Part shown: positions 28,135 to 36,104 of the stretch, piece after piece | Position numbering within the stretch: position 1 is the first letter of the stretch | Layout of the letters: each line of letters opens with the position of its first letter | NCBI RefSeq assembly: GCF_026460985.1 | Contig: NZ_JAPKNM010000037.1 | Span: 1 to 47,683 of the forward strand | Reading direction: 5' to 3' | DNA length: 47,683 nucleotides | Origin: Sphingomonas sp. | GTDB taxonomy: Bacteria > Pseudomonadota > Alphaproteobacteria > Sphingomonadales > Sphingomonadaceae | The notes under the pieces: generated by a model | Seen by the model: only the letters and a program-made list of their open reading frames with translations | What the model was told of the DNA's origin: nothing | Databases searched by the model: none | Translations under genes and position numbers: made by a program

Positions 28135-29399
28135 GCGAGGCTGCTCCCGCGGAAACCGGGTCCGGCATCAACCGTCAGCTGCTCGTGTTCGGCGGGCTGT
28201 TCGCGGCCGTGGTCGCGGTACTCGGCCTCGGCTATTTCCTGTTCCTGCGTCCCGATTATGTCGTGCTCGCCCAGGATCTGCGTCCTGCCGATGCCAGCGT
28301 CATCGTGGCCGAGCTCGAGAAGGGCGGCGCCGACTACAAGCTCAAGGACGGCGGGACCACGATCCTGGTGCCTTCCGATCGCGCGGATGCCACGCGTCTG
28401 GCGATCTCGGGGTCGGACGCGGCCGCGCGCGGCCAGATCGGCTTCGAGCTGTTCAACAAGTCCGACATGGGCCTCACCAACTTCGCCCAGAAGATCAACT
28501 ATCAGCGCGCTCTGCAAGGCGAGCTCGTGCGCACCATCATGCAGATGGAGGGCGTCGAGAGCGCGCGCGTGCATCTCGGCCTGCCCGAGCGGGCGCTGTT
28601 CCGCGGCGATCGCACCGAGCCCAGCGCGGCGGTCACGCTCGCACTGCGCCCGGGGCTGACGGCGGACCCCGCGCGGGTCGCCGGCATCCAGCGGCTCGTC
28701 GCGGCCGCGGTTCCCGATCTGCCCGAGGCCAAGGTGGTAGTGCTCGACGCGCAGGGCCGGGTGATCAGCGCTGCGCCGCCCGCGAGCCAGTCGGTCGATG
28801 CCGCTACCGACGAGCAGCAGGCGATCCGGGCCTATTTCGCGGCGCGCGCGCGTGCCGTGGTCGAGCAGCGGATGCCGGGTCAGAAGTTCGCGCTGCGCGT
28901 GCTGCTGCTGCCGATCGGCGACAGCGCGCAGGCGGCTGCTCCTCCCGCGGACTGGGTCCCCGGCGGGGAAGGGGAGTCACGGAATTTCCGGCTTCGCATC
29001 CTGCTCGTGACGGCCGTCGCGCTCGGCGCCGAAGACCAGGCGATAGCCCGCGAGGCGATCGCGCGCGCGGTTGCGCTCGATCCGGTCCGTGGCGACGATC
29101 TGGGGTTCGAGGTCGGCCCCGTCGAGCTGGCCGGCACGTCTCCGCCGCCGCCCGCGATCGCGACGCCGCTTCCCGTACAAAGCGAAGCGTCGTCGCCGGT
29201 CGTGCCCGCGCGCGCGCCGGAGGGCGGCTATGGCTGGCTGGCCCTGGCTGCCGGGCTGGCGCTCGCGATGCTCGGGCTTGCTTTGCTGCTGCGTCGACGC
29301 GGCGCAGCCGTCCTGGGCGCGAGCGAGCACGAAGCCTTTGCCGCGAAGCTGCGCCGCCAACTCAATCTTACCGAGGATGCGTCCGATGCTGCTCGCTGA
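28131..29399 (+). CDS. fliF: MS-ring protein FliF, shortened
   Basis: Inner-membrane ring that carries the export gate. 422 aa against about 550 in E. coli. First membrane helix at about 18-42; ring-building domain 1/2 region with PADASVIVAELEKGGADYKLKDGGTTILVPSDRADATRLAISG and GFELFNKSDMGLTNFAQKINYQRALQGELVRTIMQMEGVESARVHLGLPE, the most diagnostic FliF block. The large third ring-building region is reduced, and the second helix at about 365-385 is followed by a tail of some 36 residues (FAAKLRRQLNLTEDASDAAR). In motile systems the FliF tail binds FliG. Overlaps the next gene by 14 bases. Confidence 0.92.
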   Translation: MSEAAPAETGSGINRQLLVFGGLFAAVVAVLGLGYFLFLRPDYVVLAQDLRPADASVIVAELEKGGADYKLKDGGTTILVPSDRADATRLAISGSDAAARGQIGFELFNKSDMGLTNFAQKINYQRALQGELVRTIMQMEGVESARVHLGLPERALFRGDRTEPSAAVTLALRPGLTADPARVAGIQRLVAAAVPDLPEAKVVVLDAQGRVISAAPPASQSVDAATDEQQAIRAYFAARARAVVEQRMPGQKFALRVLLLPIGDSAQAAAPPADWVPGGEGESRNFRLRILLVTAVALGAEDQAIAREAIARAVALDPVRGDDLGFEVGPVELAGTSPPPPAIATPLPVQSEASSPVVPARAPEGGYGWLALAAGLALAMLGLALLLRRRGAAVLGASEHEAFAAKLRRQLNLTEDASDAAR

Positions 29400-29736
29400 G
29401 AACGGGTTGCCCCTGCTGCTCGAAGAGCTGGAGCGCATGCCGCCTCGCGACCGCCGCGCGATCTTGGCCAGGCTTTCGGCCGGTGAGCGCGAGCGGCTTA
29501 CCCAGTTCGCGAATGAGTCCGGCGCACCCGCGAAACCGGTGCATTCGGCCGATATCGCCGCGCGTATCGAAGCGCTGCGGACCGGGGGCGAGGGCCCGGT
29601 GACGCAGGCCGCGGCCGAGGCATTGCGCCGGTTGCTCGACATCGCCCCGGCTTCGGCCGGGTCCGTTCGCAAGCCGCAATCCGGGGCGTCGCTGATGGAT
29701 TCGCTGGGCGGCATGCTCCGGCGGGGGCGAGGATAG
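29386..29736 (+). CDS. 116-aa protein in the fliG position
   Basis: Occupies the slot between fliF and fliH where fliG (about 330 aa) is always expected. Its N-terminal half, LPLLLEELERMPPRDRRAILARLSAGERERLTQFANES, is a pair of amphipathic helices reminiscent of a single ARM-like unit of FliG. The rest is Ala/Gly-rich with a basic end (LMDSLGGMLRRGRG). No FliG C-terminal charged helix that contacts MotA is present. It may be a reduced rotor adapter that only links FliF to the SpoA proteins, or an unrelated protein. Start ATG 29386 overlaps the end of fliF by 14 bases. Confidence 0.7.
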   Translation: MLLAENGLPLLLEELERMPPRDRRAILARLSAGERERLTQFANESGAPAKPVHSADIAARIEALRTGGEGPVTQAAAEALRRLLDIAPASAGSVRKPQSGASLMDSLGGMLRRGRG

Positions 29737-29738
29737 CC

Positions 29739-30413
29739 ATGAGCGCGCTCCTGAAGCCGGGCATGGGAGGAACGGTTCGTCCGCTCGCCTCCGTTGCCGC
29801 CAGAGTCGCTGTCGACGTGGGACCCGATCCGCGGGACCTGGAATGCGCGGAGCTGCGCGCCCAGCTCGCGGCGCTTCGCGACAGGCTGGCCGAAGCCGAA
29901 GCGGCGAAGGTCGATGCCGTGCATGCGGCAGGCGAAGAGGCGTATCGGCGGGGCCTTGCGGATGCGGAAGCGGGCGAGGCGGAGCGGCTGTCGGCGCTCC
30001 GCGACGGGATCGACGCGGCGGTCACCGATTGGCGGACGCGGCTCGAGTCATTGGATGGCCTTGCGGCGATGCTCGTCGGCACTGCGCTGGCCAGGCTCTT
30101 CGAGCCGTTCGCGGACCTGCATGAGCTGGTCACGCGCATGCTGGCACGTCAGCTTCGCGAGATCCGGCGGACGAGCCTCGTCGCGATCCACGTCAGCCGG
30201 TCCGACTTCGCCGACGACGATGCCCTGGCGGCGCTCGGCCGTCGGCTCGTTTCGGCGGAAACGCCGGTCATGATCGAAGTGGATCCGGAACTCGTGGCCG
30301 GGACCTGTCGCGTCACGTGCAGGCTCGAGCAGATCGATCTCGACGTGCGGGCGCAATGGTCGGCGCTGGCCCAGTTGCTGGACGAGATCGCCACCGAAGG
30401 CGGCGGCTCGTGA
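29739..30413 (+). CDS. fliH: FliH-like stator of the export ATPase
   Basis: Peripheral stalk that regulates FliI. 224 aa with an Ala/Glu/Arg-rich coiled coil (about 35-85: ELRAQLAALRDRLAEAEAAKVDAVHAAGEEAYRRG). The C-terminal half is FliH/SctL-like (LVTRMLARQLREIRRTSLVAIHVSRSDFADDDALAALG, VDPELVAGTCRVTCRLEQIDLDVRAQWSALAQLL). Sequence similarity is modest, so the call leans on gene order directly before fliI. Confidence 0.8.
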   Translation: MSALLKPGMGGTVRPLASVAARVAVDVGPDPRDLECAELRAQLAALRDRLAEAEAAKVDAVHAAGEEAYRRGLADAEAGEAERLSALRDGIDAAVTDWRTRLESLDGLAAMLVGTALARLFEPFADLHELVTRMLARQLREIRRTSLVAIHVSRSDFADDDALAALGRRLVSAETPVMIEVDPELVAGTCRVTCRLEQIDLDVRAQWSALAQLLDEIATEGGGS

Positions 30414-31732
30414 GCGTGCACCCCTTCGTCGAGCGGATCGAAGCGGTTCCGCTGGCGAGGCCCTATGGCCGCGTCCGCAAGGTCGCGAACGGCTATTTCG
30501 AGGCCTCCGGGCCAATGTGCACCGTCGGCGACATCTGCGCGATCGAAAGCGACGGGGAGGCCGCGTCGATATTGGCCGAAGTCGCTTCGGCCGACGAGGC
30601 GGGGTTGATCCTGGTTCCGCTCGAGCAGGACCGGCCGGTACGCCCGCGTGCGCGCGTCTACGGGCTCCCGCTCGGCGACGCATTTGCGGTCGGGCCCGGC
30701 TTTGCGGGCCGCGCGATCGACGCATTGGGGCGGCCTATCGACGGTGGCGGAGCGATCGCGGCGACGGCACGCGCGCCGATCAACGGCACGGTTCCGCGCC
30801 CCCTCGATCGGACGGCACCGGCCCGCGCCGTCGCGACCGGGATCCGCGCGATCGACGGGCTGCTGCCACTGGCGGTGGGGCAGCGCATCGGCATCTTCGC
30901 AGCCAGCGGGGTCGGCAAAACCAGCCTGCTCGAACAACTTGCCAGCCAGATCGAATGCGATCGCTGCGTATTGTGCCTGGTCGGCGAGCGCGGGCGCGAG
31001 GTGGAGGGGATCTGGCGCCAACTATCGCAGCGCAAGGATGCGGATCGGTTCACCTTGGTGGCCGCCACATCGGACGAGAGCGCGGCGCTCCGGGTCCGCA
31101 GCGCCAATGCCGCGCTCAGCCTCGCCGAATATTGGCGCGACCGGGGCGAGCATGTCGTGCTGGTCATCGATTCAGTGACGCGGCTCGCCATGGCGTTGCG
31201 CGAGATCGGCCTCGCCTCGGGCGAGCCGCCCACGGTCCGCGCCTATACGCCGAACGTCTTCGCCGCGCTGCCGCGGCTCGTCGAGCGTTGCGGCGCGGTC
31301 CGCTCGGGCGGTGCGATCACTGCGGTGATGACCGTGCTCAGCGAGACCGACGATGTCGACGATCCGATCGTCGAAGTGATGAAGTCGCTGCTCGACGGGC
31401 ATATCGTGTTGTCGCGCAAGCTTGCCGAACGGGGCCATTTCCCGGCGATCGACGTGCCGCGCAGCATCAGCCGCCAGGCACCCCGATTGATGGCGCCGCC
31501 CCACGCCGCCGCGGCGCGCGAGGCCATCGCGATGCTCGGGACCTATGAGGAAGCGCGGCTGCTGATCGAAAGCGGCATGTACAAGAAAGGGGCGAGCCCT
31601 GAGATCGATCGCGCGATCGAGATGCGCGACAGGCTGAACGGGTTCCTCCGGCAGCGGCAGGACGAGAATCCCGCGGTCGAAACCAGCGTCGCTGCGCTTC
31701 GCTCGGCGACATCGGGGGCGATGGCGGCATGA
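30410..31732 (+). CDS. fliI: flagellum-type export ATPase FliI
   Basis: Hexameric ATPase at the base of the export apparatus. 440 aa (typical 440-457). Walker A AASGVGKTSLLEQL, LVGERGREVEGIWRQL, Walker B HVVLVIDSVTRLAMALREIGLASGEPP and the end block VEVMKSLLDGHIVLSRKLAERGHFPAIDVPRSISR identify it. GTG 30410 overlaps the fliH stop; an earlier frame extension would run inside fliH. All catalytic features are intact, so the export engine looks functional. Confidence 0.95.
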   Translation: MSVHPFVERIEAVPLARPYGRVRKVANGYFEASGPMCTVGDICAIESDGEAASILAEVASADEAGLILVPLEQDRPVRPRARVYGLPLGDAFAVGPGFAGRAIDALGRPIDGGGAIAATARAPINGTVPRPLDRTAPARAVATGIRAIDGLLPLAVGQRIGIFAASGVGKTSLLEQLASQIECDRCVLCLVGERGREVEGIWRQLSQRKDADRFTLVAATSDESAALRVRSANAALSLAEYWRDRGEHVVLVIDSVTRLAMALREIGLASGEPPTVRAYTPNVFAALPRLVERCGAVRSGGAITAVMTVLSETDDVDDPIVEVMKSLLDGHIVLSRKLAERGHFPAIDVPRSISRQAPRLMAPPHAAAAREAIAMLGTYEEARLLIESGMYKKGASPEIDRAIEMRDRLNGFLRQRQDENPAVETSVAALRSATSGAMAA

Positions 31733-32178
31733 CAAGACATCATGCCAGCTCGAGCCTTGCGCAGATCGAGGCTCTGCGCCGGATGCAGCGCGCCGCGGCG
31801 CAGGCCGCCGCGGCCGAGGCGGCGGCGGGAGAGCGGGACGCGCGCGCGGCGCTGGACCGGGCGAACGCGGTGCGGGACGAGGCGCTCGCGCAATGGCATG
31901 AGCAGCTTTCCAGTCCCCGCTTCTCGCCCGAGATGAGCACCGGGCTCGCGGCGGCGTTCAACCGCAGCGACGAAAACGCCGTCGCGGCGGACGGGGTCGC
32001 CGATCGTGCCGCGGCCGAGCGCCGCGAATGCGACGCGATCTGGCACCAGCGCGACGCGCATTGCCGGCAGGCTGCGTCGCTGCTCGCCGCGAGCCGGCGG
32101 CGCGAGGCGTGGGCGCGAGACGAAAGGGCCATCGAAGCCGCCGCGGACCGCGTCACCCTGGTCTGGAGGCGTCGATGA
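31729..32178 (+). CDS. fliJ: FliJ-like coiled-coil protein
   Basis: Central stalk and chaperone-escort protein of the ATPase complex. 149 aa, almost all charged or Ala-rich heptads (QIEALRRMQRAAAQAAAAEAAAGERDARAALDRANAVRDEALAQW, then RDAHCRQAASLLAASRRREAWARDERAI). Length (E. coli FliJ 147), composition and position after fliI support the role; sequence identity to known FliJ cannot be claimed. ATGA overlap with fliI. Confidence 0.75.
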   Translation: MTRHHASSSLAQIEALRRMQRAAAQAAAAEAAAGERDARAALDRANAVRDEALAQWHEQLSSPRFSPEMSTGLAAAFNRSDENAVAADGVADRAAAERRECDAIWHQRDAHCRQAASLLAASRRREAWARDERAIEAAADRVTLVWRRR

Positions 32179-32957
32179 TCCAGCCTTTCGCAGCGCCATC
32201 GGGCGTGCTGCCGCGCCTCGACCCACCCGCCGGGCCGAACGAGGCGGCATCCGAAGCCAGCTTCGCCGACATGCTCGGTGATCCGGGACCAGCGGTCGAG
32301 GTTCCGGTGGCCGCGCAAATGATCGCGGCGTCGCCGAATGCAGCCCTGGCGATGCCGTCGGACGGATCGGATCCCGAGGCTACGCCGCTCGATGCGAAAG
32401 CCGTCGCCGAGCGATTCAACGAGCACGGCTTTTTCGGGAAGGCGGTTTCCGCTCTTGCGCGCGCCGCCGCGAGAGTTGCGACCGCAAGCGAACCGGCTGC
32501 GGTCGCGGCTCAGGCGGCGCAGGAGGCTGGCCTTGCGCCCGTCGACACTCGCGCTGCCGCCTCGCGCCATGGGGCGTTCGCGAAAGTGGAGGCGGGAGGC
32601 TCCCGATCGCTTCCGCCGGCGCATCTGAGCGGAACCTCCGGTACCGCCCCGCAGGCTGCGACCGGCCAGCCGGTTTCCGCACCCGCGGAGGGAGCCGAGG
32701 AGACCGAAGGCGTGCGCGCCACGGCCTCTGGCCGACGCCTGCTGGGCGCGGCAGCCGAGCGGGCGGCGCAGTCGGCGACCCGGGTCGCCGTGAGCGAGAC
32801 CGGGCGCGGCCTCCACGTCGCCGCCTTCGCGCAAGCGCTTCCGGAGGACGAGCGAAGCAGGCTGCGCGATGAAATCGCCGCGTTGCTCTCGCGCCACGGC
32901 CTGCGGCCGGACCGTATCCATATCGCCGCGCGGCGCGTGCCGCCCGCCTCGGCCTAG
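32175..32957 (+). CDS. Ala-rich protein in the fliK position
   Basis: 260 aa from ATG 32175, overlapping the fliJ stop. The N-terminus (FADML after a Pro-rich start) and Ala/Pro/Glu-rich disordered middle resemble hook-length proteins, but the usual C-terminal FliK substrate-switch domain is not evident. The end instead reads LPEDERSRLRDEIAALLSRHGLRPDRIHIAARRVPP. Position directly before flgD is where fliK normally sits. It may be a divergent ruler without a standard switch domain; hook length or substrate switching could therefore work differently here. Confidence 0.65.
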   Translation: MIQPFAAPSGVLPRLDPPAGPNEAASEASFADMLGDPGPAVEVPVAAQMIAASPNAALAMPSDGSDPEATPLDAKAVAERFNEHGFFGKAVSALARAAARVATASEPAAVAAQAAQEAGLAPVDTRAAASRHGAFAKVEAGGSRSLPPAHLSGTSGTAPQAATGQPVSAPAEGAEETEGVRATASGRRLLGAAAERAAQSATRVAVSETGRGLHVAAFAQALPEDERSRLRDEIAALLSRHGLRPDRIHIAARRVPPASA

Positions 32958-32967
32958 GAGAATCATC

Positions 32968-33402
32968 GTGCAGACCGCAGCCGTTTCGGCCGTCGACGGG
33001 CAGACCGCGCAGCAGACCGCCAGCACGGCCGATCAGGCGAGCGCCGCCTTCGGGCTCAGCTTCGAGTCGCTGCTCAAGATCATCCTGACGCAGCTGACCT
33101 ACCAGGACCCGCTGAAGCCGATGGACAATTTCGAGTTCGTCTCGCAGCTCGCGCAATTCTCGCAGATCCAGCAGGGGCAGACGATGAACGACCGGCTCGA
33201 GCAGCTCGTGTCCGCCCAGGCGACGACCCAGGCGACGGGGCTGCTCGGCAATCGAGTCGACGTGCCCGCGGGCAGCGCCACGGTCTCGGGCAAGGTCGTC
33301 GCGATCTCGTTCCAGAACGGGGCGCCGAGCGTGACGATCCAGACGGACGATCAGCGCACGATCAGCAATATCGCGATCAGCAGCATCAGCCAGGTCAGGT
33401 AG
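32968..33402 (+). CDS. flgD: hook-cap protein FlgD (N-terminal domain only)
   Basis: Scaffold for hook polymerisation. GTG 32968 has AGGAG eight bases upstream. 144 aa against 231 in E. coli. The N-terminal motif is clear (FESLLKIILTQLTYQDPLKPMDNFEFVSQLAQFSQIQQ), followed by LLGNRVDVPAGSATVSGKVVAISFQNGAPSVTIQT, one small beta domain. The larger tudor/Ig-like hook-facing domain of E. coli FlgD is absent, as in some other short FlgD proteins. Confidence 0.88.
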   Translation: MQTAAVSAVDGQTAQQTASTADQASAAFGLSFESLLKIILTQLTYQDPLKPMDNFEFVSQLAQFSQIQQGQTMNDRLEQLVSAQATTQATGLLGNRVDVPAGSATVSGKVVAISFQNGAPSVTIQTDDQRTISNIAISSISQVR

Positions 33403-33413
33403 GGAGAACAGGC

Positions 33414-34598
33414 ATGTTCGGCGCCATCTATATCGGTCTCAGCGGCCTGAACGCCTATTCGAAGGGCCTTCAGCAGGTGAGCAACAACGTCACCAACCTC
33501 AACACCTCGGGGTTCAAGAGCTCGACGGTCTCGTTCCAGAACTATTACGGCGCGAAGGACAGCGGCGGCCTGTCCTACACGCCGAACGACCAGAGCGGCG
33601 GGAACGGCGTGGGGATCGCGGACTCGAAGCTCAGCTTCCAGCAGGGCGAATTGCGGCAGAGTGACCGCGACCTCGACCTGGCCATCGACGGCACCGGCTT
33701 CCTCGTCCTGCTGGACGGGACGGAAACCCTCTACGCGCGCACAGGCAGCTTCGAGGTCGACAAGGACGGCTACATCGTCCTCTCGGGCACCGACTACCAC
33801 CTCGCGGCGCTCGATTCGTCCAACCACCCGGTGGCGCTCTCGGTGGACGGCGCACGCACCAATCCGCCCAAGGCCACGACGACGATCAAGTTCGCGGACA
33901 ACCTCTCCTCGACCGCGACCAACGCCTTCGCGATCAGCGATCTCACCGTTTATGACGGCAGCGGCGGCGCGCATGTCTGGAAGGTCAGCTTCGCCAAGGA
34001 TGCCGATGCGGGCGCCGGGGCGTGGAAGGTGACGGTCACCGACGACAAGGGCGTCACTATCGGTACCAAGTCGCTCAAGTTCGTCGGCAGCACCGTCGAT
34101 CCCGCCACGAACAAGCTCGACTTCACCGACGCGACCGCGGGCTTCACCGTTTCGCTCGATTTCTCCGGCGGCGTGACTTCCTATTCGTCGGGCGAGATCT
34201 CGACGCTGCGCTCTGCGTCCATCGACGGCCAGGCGGTGGGGACGATCACCACGGTCACGGTCAACAGCAAGGGGCGGCTGGAGATCGGCTATTCCAATTC
34301 GCAGAAGCACGAGCTCGGCGCGATCGCCATCGCCGACTTCCGCGATCCGCAGTCGCTCGAGCAGCGGACCGGCGGAATTTTCGCCCAGACCGGCCTCGGC
34401 AGCCGCGAGTTCCTCAACAGCGAGGATCCGCGGGTCGGGCAGGTCCTGTCGAAGCGGCTCGAGGCCTCGAATGTCGACCTGTCGCAGCAGTTCGGCGACC
34501 TGATCCTGATCCAGCGCGGCTTCCAGGCGGCGTCGCAGATCGTCAGCGTCTCCAACGACATGATCCAGCAACTCTTCGGCATCCGCGGCCAGGGATGA
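33414..34598 (+). CDS. flgE: flagellar hook protein FlgE
   Basis: Forms the extracellular hook. 394 aa (E. coli 402). N-terminal YIGLSGLNAYSKGLQQVSNNVTNLNTSGFKSSTVSFQNYYG and C-terminal VLSKRLEASNVDLSQQFGDLILIQRGFQAASQIVSVSNDMIQQLFGIRG are the coiled-coil D0 parts of hook proteins. The core has LSFQQGELRQSDRDLDLAIDGTGFLVL. The middle is rich in Thr, Ser, Asp and Val, as in surface-exposed hook domains. GGGAGA precedes the ATG. Stop overlaps the next start. Confidence 0.93.
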   Translation: MFGAIYIGLSGLNAYSKGLQQVSNNVTNLNTSGFKSSTVSFQNYYGAKDSGGLSYTPNDQSGGNGVGIADSKLSFQQGELRQSDRDLDLAIDGTGFLVLLDGTETLYARTGSFEVDKDGYIVLSGTDYHLAALDSSNHPVALSVDGARTNPPKATTTIKFADNLSSTATNAFAISDLTVYDGSGGAHVWKVSFAKDADAGAGAWKVTVTDDKGVTIGTKSLKFVGSTVDPATNKLDFTDATAGFTVSLDFSGGVTSYSSGEISTLRSASIDGQAVGTITTVTVNSKGRLEIGYSNSQKHELGAIAIADFRDPQSLEQRTGGIFAQTGLGSREFLNSEDPRVGQVLSKRLEASNVDLSQQFGDLILIQRGFQAASQIVSVSNDMIQQLFGIRGQG

Positions 34599-35377
34599 CC
34601 GAGGCTCGAACCTGGCTGCCGCCGGGCGCGGACACGGGCGGTGCCGAGGCCGCGCTCGCGAGCCTGTTGGCGCGCTGGTCCGGCCATTGGTTTGTTGGAA
34701 GCAAGGATGCGGGCGCCGGCAGGCTCGTCCATATGCGAGAGGCTGGCCGCGAGCTGCGGACCATCGCCTGGCACCGGTGCGACGCCGGCGCGGCGGTCGG
34801 CGTGGGTGCCGGCGGGGCGATCGCGCTCGGTGCGAAGGCGATGGGCGTCGCGTCCGGGATCGGCGACCGCACGTCCGGCGATCTCCAGTTGCTGCGGCAA
34901 CTCGGCGAAGCGTGCCTCCAGGACCTGCGTCAGCGGGTACAGGAGCCGCTCGGCCTTGCCAGCGGCACCCGATGGTCGGAAAGCCTGCAAGTCCCGGCTC
35001 CCGAGGACATGGTGTACCACATCCAGCTGCCGGGGCAGGGCGACCCCGTTCCGATTGCGATCGGAGTGACGCCCTGCCGGCTCGCGCGGCTGATCAAATC
35101 GCATCTTCCCGCACCCCCTGCGCATGCGGCGCTCGCATCGCCCGAGGCGGCACTTGCCGGCACTGAGCTGGGTCTGTCCGCCATGCTGGGAACCTGTGAC
35201 GTGACGCTGGCCGAGATCGAGGCGCTGGCGCCCGGGGACGTGCTCGTGCTCGACCGTCATGTCGACCAGGCCCTGCCGCTCGCGATCGAATGTCTGCCGG
35301 TGCGAGGGAGCGCCTGCACCATCGCCCAGACGGACGACCGCCTCGCATTTCAGCTTACGCAAGCCCTAAGTGGATGA
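34595..35377 (+). CDS. FliM/SctQ-like SpoA-domain protein
   Basis: C-ring or sorting-platform protein, 260 aa against about 330 for FliM. Only the C-terminal quarter (about 190-255: LGTCDVTLAEIEALAPGDVLVLDRHVDQALPLAIECLPV) is a recognisable SpoA domain. The N-terminus (MTEARTWLPPGADTGGAEAALASLL) lacks the EIDALL-type CheY-binding peptide of FliM, and the middle lacks the CheC-like FliG-binding fold as far as I can tell. In layout it resembles SctQ of injectisomes more than FliM. Four-base overlaps with flgE and fliN. The product probably partners FliN. Confidence 0.78.
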   Translation: MTEARTWLPPGADTGGAEAALASLLARWSGHWFVGSKDAGAGRLVHMREAGRELRTIAWHRCDAGAAVGVGAGGAIALGAKAMGVASGIGDRTSGDLQLLRQLGEACLQDLRQRVQEPLGLASGTRWSESLQVPAPEDMVYHIQLPGQGDPVPIAIGVTPCRLARLIKSHLPAPPAHAALASPEAALAGTELGLSAMLGTCDVTLAEIEALAPGDVLVLDRHVDQALPLAIECLPVRGSACTIAQTDDRLAFQLTQALSG

Positions 35378-35685
35378 ACGATCCCGTGACCGATCAGAGT
35401 AAGAGTAAAGGTACCGTAACCGAACCCGCCGAGGGCGGGCCACGCGTCAGCACCCGGCTCATCAAGAACGTGCCCGTGCAACTCGAGGCCTTTGTTGGCA
35501 ATGTGCGTATGACCGTCGCCGAACTGACCGCGCTCGGGGCGGATAGCGTGGTTACGCTGGATACGCCCTTGAATCAGTCGGTCGAACTGCGCCTCAATCA
35601 GCTGCCTGTCGCGCGCGGCGAGCTGGTCGCGGTAGGCGACAAGTTCGGCGTCCGCATCTCCGAAATCGTCCAATGGCCTGAGTGA
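35374..35685 (+). CDS. fliN: FliN, SpoA-domain switch/sorting protein
   Basis: 103 aa. A Thr/Ser/Glu-rich start is followed by a full SpoA domain: LIKNVPVQLEAFVGNVRMTVAELTALGADSVVTLDTPLNQSVELRLNQLPVARGELVAVGDKFGVRISEI. This is the normal FliN core that builds the lower C-ring and docks FliH in both flagella and injectisomes. Overlaps its neighbours by four bases on both sides. Confidence 0.9.
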   Translation: MNDPVTDQSKSKGTVTEPAEGGPRVSTRLIKNVPVQLEAFVGNVRMTVAELTALGADSVVTLDTPLNQSVELRLNQLPVARGELVAVGDKFGVRISEIVQWPE

Positions 35686-36104
35686 CGATGCGACTGCGAC
35701 TGGCCCTTCCGGCCATCTGCTTCCTGCAGCTCGCGACTCCCGCGCTCGCCAGTCCCGGCCGCCTTGGAGGAGGTGGCGCCGTGGACGTTTCACTGACGCG
35801 CATCGTCATGGCGCTGGTCCTCGGCACGATGCTCGCCGTGCTCGCCGCCTTGGCCATAAAGCGCGGTGGTGGGCGGTTCGACATGGCCGTGGTGCGCCGC
35901 TTGTTCGTCGCCCTTCCTACGGAACGTCGGATCCACGTGATCGAGAGCCGCCGCGTCAGCCAGCACGCCGATCTCTGCCTCGTCCGGTGCGACGGGGAGG
36001 AGTATCTGATCCTCTCCTCGGCGCAGCAGCAGCAGATCCTGCGCACGGGCGTGCCAGCCGACGCGCCGAGCGAAGGCGCCCCCGGCGAGGACGCGAGGGC
36101 ATGA
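35682..36104 (+). CDS. fliO: FliO-like export gate assembly protein
   Basis: Helps assemble FliP. 140 aa: signal-like N-terminus (LRLALPAICFLQLATPALA), one membrane helix (LTRIVMALVLGTMLAVLAALAI) and a FliO-type cytoplasmic part (ERRIHVIESRRVSQHADLCLVRCDGEEYLILSS). GTG 35682 or ATG 35688 may start it. Located directly before fliP as usual. Confidence 0.82.
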   Translation: MTMRLRLALPAICFLQLATPALASPGRLGGGGAVDVSLTRIVMALVLGTMLAVLAALAIKRGGGRFDMAVVRRLFVALPTERRIHVIESRRVSQHADLCLVRCDGEEYLILSSAQQQQILRTGVPADAPSEGAPGEDARA

